From Escarpia spicata (lineage: Eukaryota; Annelida; Polychaeta; Sabellida; Siboglinidae): a stretch of DNA of 64,000 nucleotides. The notes below the pieces were generated by a model. It had not been told where the DNA came from. It was given only the letters and a program-made list of their open reading frames with translations, and did no database searches. Below are positions 49,886 through 60,200 of the stretch, in pieces (the first letter of the stretch is position 1; each line of letters starts with the position of its first letter). Position numbers and translations under genes: made by a program. The stretch spans positions 22,775,856 to 22,839,855 of the forward strand of contig OZ023210.1 in NCBI GenBank assembly GCA_963995525.1. Reading direction: 5' to 3'.

Positions 49886-50537
49886 TGTTTTATATACCAA
49901 CATTCTTGTGTGATAGTATCAAAGGGCTTGTATTACACTCGCTTCCCAGTTGATAATGCCACTATCAACCAGTCTTTTTAGTAGTAGGTCTGGTAGAGTT
50001 CACTTTACTTTTGCTTCAGCCCACCTCATATGTGAACAAAACAAACGAATCTGTGACGCGAGTGCGCACACACAAACAAATATACATCAACTGATTTTTT
50101 CACGCCATTTCTCAGAATTTTACATAATCCTCCAACTTGCATACGTCCGGAAAATTGGTCATGTCATCGCGTCCTGCGGGATGACGCACCGGGAACGCTT
50201 CTAGATATCCACGCGTAGGCTTTCTTATCAGTATTTGATGTGTGAAATACATACAGTTTCCCATCACGTTTGATTTAACTCATTTGCCGCGGCATCAACA
50301 AAAACCATAGATATAGCTACAGCTGTATATGACGTAAACCGCTGTCGCCATGGAAACAATTAACAAATACGGTCTTGTCGCAACTTTTTTTATGGGTTGT
50401 GCAGTGCTCCAGGGACGCCGTCGTTTAGGTGGGGTCACTCAGAAAGTCACAGCTTCCATGTCGGTAAACAGGTAGTGCTTTGCAAAATGATGTATATGCT
50501 ATAATTGTGTATGACATATAGGCACCGAGAAGGTCAG
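49886..50537. other. intergenic between ferritin 1 and the TTAA transposon
   Basis: No supported feature. Confidence 0.5.
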
Positions 50538-50541
50538 TTAA

Positions 50542-50641
50542 AGGAAAACAAAAGGCAACGTTTTGGTGTTAAGCATCTAAAAGAGTTAATACAAACTAAC
50601 AATTTCCAACTACAAACAAATTTTTAACGTCAGCGGTTTAC
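50542..50641 (+). repeat. left terminal inverted repeat
   Basis: 100 bp, 82% identical without gaps to the reverse complement of 56182-56281, abutting TTAA at 50538-50541. Confidence 0.93.
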
Positions 50642-50902
50642 CAGGAAAACATTTTTGAACACGCAACTACCGAATTTCTATGGACTACGCCATTGTTAGA
50701 AGAAAGTGACGTCACACTGTCGTAACTTTTCTGCGTACTATTTGTTCCCAACTCCGTTAGGTGGCGCTATGGTAAGTTTACCAATTAAACTATGTGCGCA
50801 TGCGCTGTGACTGTAAATAAGATGGCTTTCCCATTCTTCGGAAGACACCGAAAACCAAATCGATTTCAAAGCAGCTGGTTACCGGTTTGAACCACAAAAA
50901 CA

Positions 50903-53100
50903 ATGGAAGATACGGCAGAGGCGGGTGCCGGTGGGCACGAACAGGAAGGCCCACGGGCAGTCGAAATGTCGAGGCGCATATCATGCCGAGATGAAATTGA
51001 CTGGTGTCGGTGTGGAAAATGCTGCAGCGATCTCCTTGTTCAGGAACAAGAACTGAATATGTCTGCTGCCAGGAGGCGGTTGCTACTCGACAGCAACACT
51101 GTTGGTGAAGGTAATTATTAATATGTTTAGTTTATTGTTTAAATAACCGATGAGCCTAAGTTCCGGGCTGCGTATGAACAGCGAGAGATGATCGCTCGGG
51201 CCGGGACACGTCACTTGTCTTACATTTGGGATTGGTTGACGTTTAACGTTAGATCTCGCTCTCAGTGCCACTGCACTGTGTTTGAACTTTGACATGTCCA
51301 TTTTCTAATACCACCCATGGCTGTACCTTCACTTTTTAAAAGAAATGTAGTTGAATGGTTCCATGATTCATGTGAACCAAAATTGTACAGGTCAGAGCTA
51401 TGATAGAGTATGAACAATATGTGGCAGTACTACTTTTTAAACACATGGCAGGTAGATAGATTATTTTTAACTTTATGCATACTGCAATTTTTCTGCCAAG
51501 TTTACATTGGCTCTTATGAATAAAATGTACCTTGAACATTTTTCAGCCAGAGCCCCCATTTGTTTTGCTGACAAAGAAAATGACCACCGTTTTGTGCAAA
51601 TATTGACACATTTCAAAACGGCCTTCCTTAATCTGCATATTTGTATGGACCCAGGTATAATACTGGGATGAATACAGTTAGAGGATCGTGATGCATTCTT
51701 TGTGAAATTTGTTCAGAATAATAATCCATGTTTGCTTAACAATAACATTCGTGTAAAACTATTATTTAAATGCTTAATTCTTTGTTACAGGTGGACTGCT
51801 GTGCATTACAAACAGCAGGGGATTTAGAATTCTTTGTTTGGAGCAGGTGATGCTGCAGAATGGGAATTACGCCGTCCAACAAACAAGTATGTATATATGT
51901 GCATGCATTGTTACAAGACCAGTGAAATGTGTTGTTAAATATTTATTGAAATGTATTAATAATGAACACAATACAACATCATAGTAGCACTAGCAATACA
52001 AATATATATAGATAATGTTATCAGCAATCTCATGCCTGATGCCCAAATTATTAACAATCTTCCAGGGAAATTACTTAGTGGACTTACCATACGTCATCTA
52101 CCATTCACATGCTAAGCAAATTCACATAATTGAACTGACTACCATTTGAACCTAATATCAGGAAAGATCATGTATTCAAAACTAACAAGTATGTCGCGTA
52201 TGGTGCACTAATCCATAATGTAAACAACAACGGAATAAAATCAGAATTAACATGCATTGAAATAGGTTGCAGAGGCTATGTATCTGAACCCAACAAATCT
52301 AAGACTGACAACCTCCTTAAAATCTCTTGGAATAAAACCACCAACAAAACAACTAATGCAATCGTATGCTCGTTTAAACTAGCCCGGCTAACGTCATTCA
52401 CCCTTTCTAAATGTAAAGACGAACCACACTGGTTTGACCCCAAGACTAATTTAAATATGATGACCATCACCCTAATATGAAAATAATTGCAAAATAAAAT
52501 TCCCCTCAACAGCAAGTAATCCTACATAAATGTGTTCATTTTCAATACGACGTACCTTAACCATTGGTCATTATTTACCTAAGCCTGCTACAATATACTA
52601 CTATACATAGTTATTTACTGTATTCACACATGTACTTGGGTTATCATTTCACACTTTATTGTATTCTACTGTAAGAATAAAGTGATACTCTCTCACTACA
52701 GAACAAATTATAATGGTTCCACTTAAGTTATCATAATGTATAGATACAATGTTTGTTGCACCGTCATAATTTGTTCTGTAGTGCAAAGTTATAAATATTT
52801 GCCTTATTCCAGAAGAACACGTTTAATGGTAGACAATTTATATAAAGGAATGGTGTCGTTATAGAACAGATTTTTATATGTCATTTATTTACAATGTCAG
52901 ATGTTTATTTTATTTGAGCCTAATTTATTTCAGGTCTCAGGTGGGTTGCATACATACAGTTTACCTGGTGGATCCATGGCAAGCTGGGACGGAGGGTACA
53001 GAGAGTTCTACCAGCATGCGCCAGCCATGGAATAAGATCAAGGTTCCCTGCCCCCGATGGGGGACAACACGAGGGATACCACGCTGGACTTGAAAACTAA
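50903..53100 (+). CDS. stand-alone P2X7 cytoplasmic (ballast) domain protein, transposon-borne
   Basis: Three exons with good GT-AG sites: 50903-51110, 51791-51886 and 52934-53100. Together they encode 156 residues. The pieces join in phase: GE-G at the first junction and T-S at the second. Residues 34-40 are WCRCGKC, the start of the zinc-binding P2X7 intracellular domain. Exon 2 gives CITNSRGFRILCLEQVML (74-91), matching the CIT-H--F---CL---VL block. Exon 3 gives RWVAYIQFTWWIHGKLGRR (104-122), then RVLPAC and an IR-x-FP-x-x-G motif, the C-terminal half of the domain. No membrane segment or P2X channel is attached. The CC pair that usually follows WCxCGxC by about ten residues is missing (ELN instead). 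An upstream 22-codon frame starts at 50822. Poly(A) signals lie at 53487 and 53816. Function in the element is unknown; zinc or nucleotide binding is possible by analogy with P2X7. Confidence 0.85.
52040..52330 (+). pseudogene. retroelement coding tail in intron 2 of the ballast gene
   Basis: Two fragments in different frames read DLPYVIYHSHAKQIHIIELT (about 52080-52140) and, from about 52180, KYVAYGALIHNV followed by LTCIEIGCRGYVSEPN. The ELT and IE-GCRG-V motifs occur at the C-terminal nuclease-like end of some animal retroelement proteins. It is broken and shortened. Confidence 0.4.
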
Positions 53101-55949
53101 ACTAGACAATGTACATGTGACCCATGAAGGTGTAGGTTGGTGGTGGCAGTATTTACTGTTTCTCTACAAATTGACTGACTCTTGCTGCCAGCAGATCCTC
53201 CTTCTCTGGTTTTGGGATATCTGCCCCAGTGACTGTGATCGCATGCAGTGTGATATATCTTTATAAACACATCTGTCACTCGATCCGTGAGCATTTGTAG
53301 GTGGGTACGTGGGTTCACCTGCTGTGGTCTGTTATGCAGCAACCATTGCTTGCGTCTTTTGGACCACATGACACCAGTCTCAACAGGTTTGTCTGGGCTG
53401 GGACGTAGTCGGTAGTTCCACGCCAGAGCAGACAGCATCAATCTAGCTTTCATTCCTACAGTGAATAATAGTGCATGCAGTATTCTAATAAAATGTCTGC
53501 AAACAACTGATGTAACGCACCAGTCTATATGTTGTTAGTAAGCAGCTGTTATTTACCTTATGACTGTAGCATTCAGTGAACTTTAAAGTGCTTTTCCTGT
53601 GTAAAGTGTTGGTTGTTTTTAGTAACAATACAATGGCCAATCATGGTAATCATACTGGTACATTAGTAAACCGATACTGATCCTTACAAATAAGGCATTC
53701 CATCATCACATTCCTTCACATAATTTATTATAACTTGTTTTTTCTTCTTAATTTCTGTATCTACTGTATATACAGTCACTGTATTTTGATATCATGTTTT
53801 GATTTATATTTCTTTAATAAAATTGGTGATAATGACACAAGTGCTCTTATTTATTTCATTACAGGCAATTGCATTCTGGAATGTAATTATTACACAGCGA
53901 TGTAATTTATTACACTCAAGTAACTGTACTCATAAATGTACACAGCAACTGATTACAAGGAATAGGTAGGGTGATACAGAATGGACACTATCCATTTGTG
54001 GATTATTCGCCCCCTCACATCTGAGTAACTAAACTACTGAAAAGTTGGTCATCAGGAACTTTGACTATGTAACATTTTTGGTCCCATTCATAAGTCGGTG
54101 GTCCACATATTAATACATAACATGTAAACAGCATTTACAGTATCACTTTTTTTTAAAGTCTGAATAAACACATTTACTGATAAGGTAGTAGCCATGCTGG
54201 ATGGTACTTTTGAGTAGCCATCCTGAAAAAAACGAGTTGGATGCCTATGAAATGCAGTAATTTCGAAAACTTATTATAATGTTAGTTATGCATAGGAGCT
54301 AATTTAGTGTATTTGGGATTCAAGTCGGTGACTGGAATTCACCTTACACTACTTGGGTCGTGGTCCCTACTCATCATCTACTCATTGCAAATCTAAAGGT
54401 TACTTGTTGCTTTGGACATGCCTCAGGTATAAAATGAATACATATCAAGTTTGGTACTTACTCCAGCAACTGTGCGTCACCGTTGCATGTTGCACAACAC
54501 CACCACAGATGGTTTGATACATTCTGTATCCAATGAAGGAGGTCCTCGCATCCCTTGCCTTGGACCTTCACAGTAAACTTGCGGTTGATGCCTTTCCCCA
54601 TGTGCCACATCATGTTGGTGATCGAGCTGAAATGCAAATTACAATAATTTATATTTTTGATCCAAATTCAAGATATTTTCACAACAGCTGTTACCTGTTT
54701 TTGCTGTTAGTGTGCAAAAAAAAACAAGTTAGTGAAGATGTGTGTACATGGTATATTATTAAAGATATTTCAACAATATATGATTATTGAGTGATGCCAG
54801 TATTTTTATAATACAAACATGGTGTATCTGGTGAGCTCATTGATAACTATATTTGGATCACATAATTACTCCCAGAGATATCCTTCCAAATGCAGAATTT
54901 AAATGGTTTTTTTTTAAATGGCCATAAAATGTGGCATAATGGATACAAATTACTTGATATTGGCACCCTTATTCCATGGATAAGAGTGGTTTAAAGGTGT
55001 GTAATTGTTATAAAATTATATATATTCACAGTAAACATAATCATAATCTGGCATAAAACAAACAATTTTGTATTTAAAAAAAAAAAAAACCCACTTTCAC
55101 CTGGGTTGTATCCCCTTAACTAAAATTTAGTAACATTATGGAATTTTACTAAATACAAATGAAGCCAATTTAAACGTTTTACAATAGAGTATATAGTGGT
55201 ATTCTTCGTCACATAAACAGTAGTCGCACATAATTATATACGAAGTCCAATTATATAACATCATGACATAAATAATAGGCCAAACATTTCGATATATGAC
55301 AATGTCTAAAGCAATATTATTGAATGCAGAACGTATTTTTGTTCATTTAACACAAAATACAGTAAGTTTTGCAATTTTATTACAAACGATAATCATTCCA
55401 GCCCATGTTAATCAGTTACTGTAATATCGCTCACGCGACTTGATTGCCGTTAACTTTTGCTATTCGGCCATCTTCTAAAGACTAAAGTCTAAACTCTTTG
55501 TGGTGCAATATAGTACATTCTGGTACTGTTCTGGTTTGGCTCCAGCATATCTAGCATCTCAAATGTCAACAGATTTTAATTCGATACCAAGTAACTCGGT
55601 ACTAACCTTCTTGCGATCAATTTCGCAGCGGCGGCGCGTTTGACCGAAAATATGCGTCGCTTCGACGGCCGAGGTCCGTGACTAAATATCGTAGGCACTG
55701 CACCTGGCTTCAAACATCGACGTTTTGTCGGATCTTGTGTCATTAACTGATGATACAGATTTCCTTCGAAGCACGTTTCTTCAAAATGATCTGAACATAG
55801 TGCGTTGTATTTCGAAGGCTTCCAACCAGCCCGTCCACAGTTGTGAATCCACTATTTCACTTCTGCCTCGTTTCAAAGGGAAACAAAAAAGGCAGCTCCT
55901 TATCCTTCGCTGTACTATTGTTACAACCGTATGTAGAGCAGTGTGGCAT
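53097..55949 (-). pseudogene. decayed THAP-domain (Kolobok-type) transposase
   Basis: Three exon remnants are read on the minus strand. (1) 55949-55617 starts MPHCSTYGCNNS (C-x4-C), then loses frame. It resumes in another frame as WIHNCGRAGWKPSKY, LCSDHFEETCF and GAVPTIF. All THAP hallmarks (C2CH, W, P, AVPxxF) are visible, but at least one frameshift and one in-frame TAG intervene. It ends at a GTTAGT donor. (2) 54626-54462 has a good acceptor and GTAAGT donor. It reads DHQHDV, then after a 2-base shift WHMGKGINRK, then WIQNVSNHLWWCCATCNGD, a motif line of THAP transposase-like proteins. (3) 53455-53097 begins MKARLMLSALAWNY, the following conserved block, and stops at 53097. Exons for the GDGRCDSPG-type catalytic part and for the segment between (2) and (3) are absent. 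Confidence 0.75.
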
Positions 55950-56181
55950 ATTGCAAGTCACGTTTTCACTGTAAGCTCAACTTATACTAATGTAACGAAC
56001 CGCATCCCATAAACATGAACCAACTACGCGAACAACACAAGACAGTGTGTCGTACACAGCAAAACTAATGCTGCTCGTTTATTGGTTGCTTTCGGCCAAA
56101 TGAACGCGTCATCAGTAAGATGGCAGTCTACATGTTATCGCAGATTTCGTTAGAATCTTCCACTTTAAGACTACATTCCGA

Positions 56182-56281
56182 GTAAACCACTGAACTGAAA
56201 ATTTTGATTGTAGATGCAAATGGTTAGTTTGTGCTAAATCTTTTAGGTGCTAAACACCACAGCATTCCCTTTTGTTTTCCT
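56182..56281 (-). repeat. right terminal inverted repeat
   Basis: Reverse complement of the left terminal repeat at 82 of 100 positions, abutting TTAA at 56282-56285. Confidence 0.93.
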
Positions 56282-56285
56282 TTAA

Positions 56286-57037
56286 TGTTATGACGCGCGC
56301 ACGACGACACTTAAGGTCAACCATGTAATTAGCGTGCGTCTTACAGTTAGACACGTCTCTGCCGGATGTAAACGGGTAATGTTGTTTACCGTTACATTAT
56401 TTATAACTTGTTTTGCCCAGTATCTGTGACTCATGGTTGAGCGTTAATTGTTGTATACCGATTGTAAGTTAGTATTAGACTATATAATAGGCATGGTTTG
56501 ATGTTTAAGAGAAATATTGTAACTTGAACATACTTCAAATAATAATATATAGTACGTTATAACTTCAGGATAACACAAACATATACAAGCATTAATTTCT
56601 ATGGCGGTGCTTATAAAACGCACAGACGAATCGAACGTGACATTGACATAAGTAGATTGTGACATGCCATGGAAAGCAAACTCTGTAGAAAACAACAACC
56701 CGGGCATCAGGTTGCAGTACTAATACCACGACATGAATGATACCCCTGCCGTACAGTATGCTCCGTTCTGGTGGACCGAGGCCCAGAACTACGTCGAGAA
56801 TTGTTGTTGTCGGATCCGTGGTTGTAGCCAGGTCGCCTTGACCTAAACAGCATTTGACCTGTATTGATTTACGATCCCTCTGCGCCATCGGCTGTATCAG
56901 CAGTAATTAGCCCTCCCGCCGCCAACGACAACGCTTCCTGTTATTCGCATTGACAGGCGATCTACGCCTATTTACATTGCAGTGATTCAGCGGGATGTCG
57001 CGGGGGTTGTGTGTAACGTAAACAGCACAGCCGATCG
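56286..57037. other. upstream region of ferritin 2
   Basis: No exon or repeat recognised. Sequence homology to the upstream region of ferritin 1 begins at about 57038 (CGTCTTGACAGCTGG). Confidence 0.5.
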
Positions 57038-57093
57038 CGTCTTGACAGCTGGTGGCCCTGTAGTTAACTGCGCCATTCGCCGGTGGACATTCT

Positions 57094-57125
57094 ATGCTCC
57101 GGGACGTCAGTGAACGTACGAGCAT
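57094..57125 (+). promoter_or_regulatory. iron-responsive-element-like hairpin, ferritin 2
   Basis: A CAGTGA loop (57108-57113) has an ACGT/ACGT upper stem and a perfect six-pair lower stem ATGCTC/GAGCAT. Between them CGG faces AC or C, the same 3-against-1 geometry as the ferritin IRE internal loop, but with G at the usual bulged-C position. The loop ends 157 bases before the start codon. It is likely to lie in the 5' UTR and to mediate IRP control of translation if the variant bulge is tolerated. Confidence 0.72.
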
Positions 57126-57270
57126 TGGAAACGTCGGCGCTTGCAGAGAAAAATCAGATACATATCTTAGCAAAATACTAGCACGGTTAGCGTTAGCATT
57201 TGTACATAGATCGCACAGGTGTGTCAAACGTTTGTTGTAAGCAATAAACAAGACAAGAGAGAAGAAAACG

Positions 57271-60200
57271 ATGGCGCAGACTCAACCTCGACAGAACTAC
57301 CACGCCGAGTGCGAGGCCGGTGTAAACAAACAGATTAACCTGGAGCTGTACGCTAGCTACGTCTATCAGTCCATGGTGAGTACGTCTAAACGAACACGAT
57401 GTCTTTAAACTACCCATAAATTCATAATGCGTATATCATATTTGTATACTACCGTAATACGAGGGCTACGGCACTTTTGGCTTTGCTAACACCACGTGTT
57501 GTCGCACTTGAAATAGCGCCAGTACCACGCGCAAGGCCAAGCCATAATATTCAACTAGCTGCGCTTGCTGATTAGCTGCGCTTGTGTAATCTGGAGTTAT
57601 GTAATTGATTGTACGTCCTTGTGATATAACTTGTCAGACGTCGGGGTGACGTCGCGACTCGCTAGCGGTAGAACCGATCCGGCCTATTGTAACTGTTTGG
57701 ACCCTGTCCTTTCCTACTGTACATGAATGACATAACCGATTCAATCAACTCAGTCAAATATCAGACTGTTCGCCAATGATTCGATCCTATACAGACAAAT
57801 GCACACACGTGCAGACCGTAACATCCTTCAAACATACCTACACAAACTAGCCGACTGGACAGTCAAGTGGCAAATTAACTTGAATATCCCAAAATGTCAC
57901 CTCAGAATTACCCATAAACGCAAACCAAGCCACTTCACCTACACCATCCCAAACGAGCCAGTTTCCCAAGTCGATTCACACCCCTATCTCGGCATCACAG
58001 TAAATTCTAAACTGTCGTGGACAAAGCATGTCCACACCACTGCATTTCAATCTGCTAGAACACTTGGCCACCTTAAATGCACTCTCCACCCTGCAACGTC
58101 TAAAGTTAAGGAAACAGCCCACAATATGTTAGTACGACAACCGACAAATTCAAAGAAGCGCAGCTAGATTTACTCTAAATGACCACAAGCGTAACCGGCC
58201 TCATAAACAAACGTGGTTGGCAGACACTAGAAAGAAGACGATTACCACACCAACTTACCTTCTTCTACAAAATAAAACACAACCTCCTGAGCATTACCCT
58301 ACCACAACATCTTATAGTGCCATGCTCCCGTACACGAAGTAGCGATACCAACAAATACATACAAATACATGCACGCATAAATACATAATTGCCTACTCAT
58401 TCTATACTGGAGTTATAAGAGCTTGGAATCTACTCCCCCCCCCAGAAATAATAAACCTACCCACACTACACCTATTTCAACAAGGTCTGAGTATCATCCA
58501 CGTTGTCGCTCCAGCCCACCTTACCAGACTAGATACAGACATCTGCACAAATGATTGCACTTGGTTTATACAATTATTTATTTTACTTTTTTTAAATTAT
58601 TTTTCAAATTCAGTTTCACACATCCTTCGCAATGCACACTGCACAACTCCTAGGTTACCCCAGAAGGAGCTGTATGGAGAAACGACACTTAAGACTTAAG
58701 GACATGTGACGACATTGGACATTTTCAAAACGTTCACTGAATTGATCACACCACGTGCAACCATCCTCGCTCGCCATGGGTCGCTGCTGCTGATTGCGTC
58801 AGTGCCAGCCAGCAGTACACCTCGGCTGATCGCTTTGCGAAACTCAGAATTTAAGCTCAGCCTATGAAATTGCTCACTAGATCAGTGGTTGGCGGCAGAT
58901 CAGGTGGTCATAATAAAACTAATTTCAACCAACCGTGGATCGTGTTACATGCAATGTTTAGGAAGTAGAAGCAATTATTCAAATACACAATACCGCTCAG
59001 CTGCTCGTGCTAATGGGCGAACGGGTCATTATATATTGGGATTCCCAGAAGTCGTTTATCCGTCTTCAAATTAGGGCGGGTATTGCGTTGTTCTCACGGG
59101 TGATGTAGTCGCGACCATCTTTTGTATGGCAAACAGCCCTGGCTTGCGACGATGTGTGCAACCATATATCAGAATAAACGCGCATTTCTCTACCGTCGAA
59201 ACTGGTTGACACCATGCCAACTACATTGGTACGTTTCGTAGAACCAACAAACGGTGCACACTTTCGTAAATGTTTGACCTAAGAGTCATCTACAGATAAC
59301 ACACATTTTCGTGGAAAAACGCCATCCGTACGCATCAAATCAGACCCATCCCACTGGATCTCAAATTTCGCAGCAAATCTGACCCTCCACCCATACGTTG
59401 TACATGCCTACCCAGAGTACTGTACGCAGTAATGTAGACCCCTCCACCAATGACTTACCCCTCCCCCTGTTGTGTACACAATTTGTACAAGGCTTCATAC
59501 TAATTGCATGTTTGTTAGACCTGGAACTTGTAAAAACGATGCAGTGGTGGAACTGCAATTGTGTCTGTTTGTTGATTATCCGATTCTCGTCTTCAGGCGT
59601 GGTACTTCAACAGAGACGATGTGGCACTTCCGGGTATTCACCGTTACCTCAAGAGAAAGTCTAAGGATGAGAACGAACACGCCGAGACACTGATGCACTA
59701 CCAGAACATGCGTGGTGGCCGCATTGTGCTGCAAGCTATCAAGGTGGGTCGATGTCTCATGGACACTCAGGGGTCAGTTTCATGAAGCGTACTTAAAATT
59801 TATGAATTTACTTAGTGTCACGTGTTTTGTCAATGTTTGCTTATATTTTAAAAATCGCATCAGTTGCTAAGACAATCATCTTATATTATTATTAGTATTG
59901 GTATTATTATTATTAGTAGTAGTAGTATCGTCAAGAACATTCTTAGCCGCTTCGGGGTTTGCCATTGTTTACTTACGTGAATCCATCAAAAGTCACGTCA
60001 TATCGGATCAGTCCTCCTTATACACATATTCCTGATCATCCGTTCGCTTGTCATTCCCTGGCAATAGACAAAGCACTCCCCTTGCGGGGGACATATCCAG
60101 GCGTCAACTGAAACGTGTCAGAACACCATCTGCATTTCTGAACGCCTGATCTGTTAATCGAAATTATAGCTACTTTATTTATATCTCATATTACATTACA

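Larger units (their letters stand above)
50542..56281. mobile_element. Kolobok-like DNA transposon, 5740 bp, with TTAA target duplication
   Basis: The first 100 bases (50542-50641) and the reverse complement of the last 100 (56182-56281) match at 82 positions without gaps. Both start AGGAAAACAAAAGG, and they share GGTGTT-AGCA-CTAAAAGA and ACAAACTAAC. TTAA lies directly outside both ends (50538-50541 and 56282-56285). TTAA target duplication together with a THAP-domain transposase is the known signature of the Kolobok superfamily; piggyBac also uses TTAA but has no THAP domain. Inside are a decayed minus-strand THAP transposase and an intact plus-strand P2X7-ballast-like gene. It separates the two ferritin duplicates. 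Confidence 0.9.

Noticed and set aside
53057..53266. Plus-strand open frames after 53057 as an alternative end of the ballast gene
   Set aside because: The splice-consistent frame from exon 3 keeps the domain motifs (RVLPAC, IR-x-FP) and stops at 53100. The other frame has none of them.
55725..56012. 95-residue plus-strand open frame
   Set aside because: It is antisense to the THAP exon remnant, which carries the recognisable motifs.
50542..56281. piggyBac element
   Set aside because: TTAA is shared, but the termini start AGGAAAAC and not CCY. The transposase remnant has a THAP domain and no piggyBac motifs are seen.
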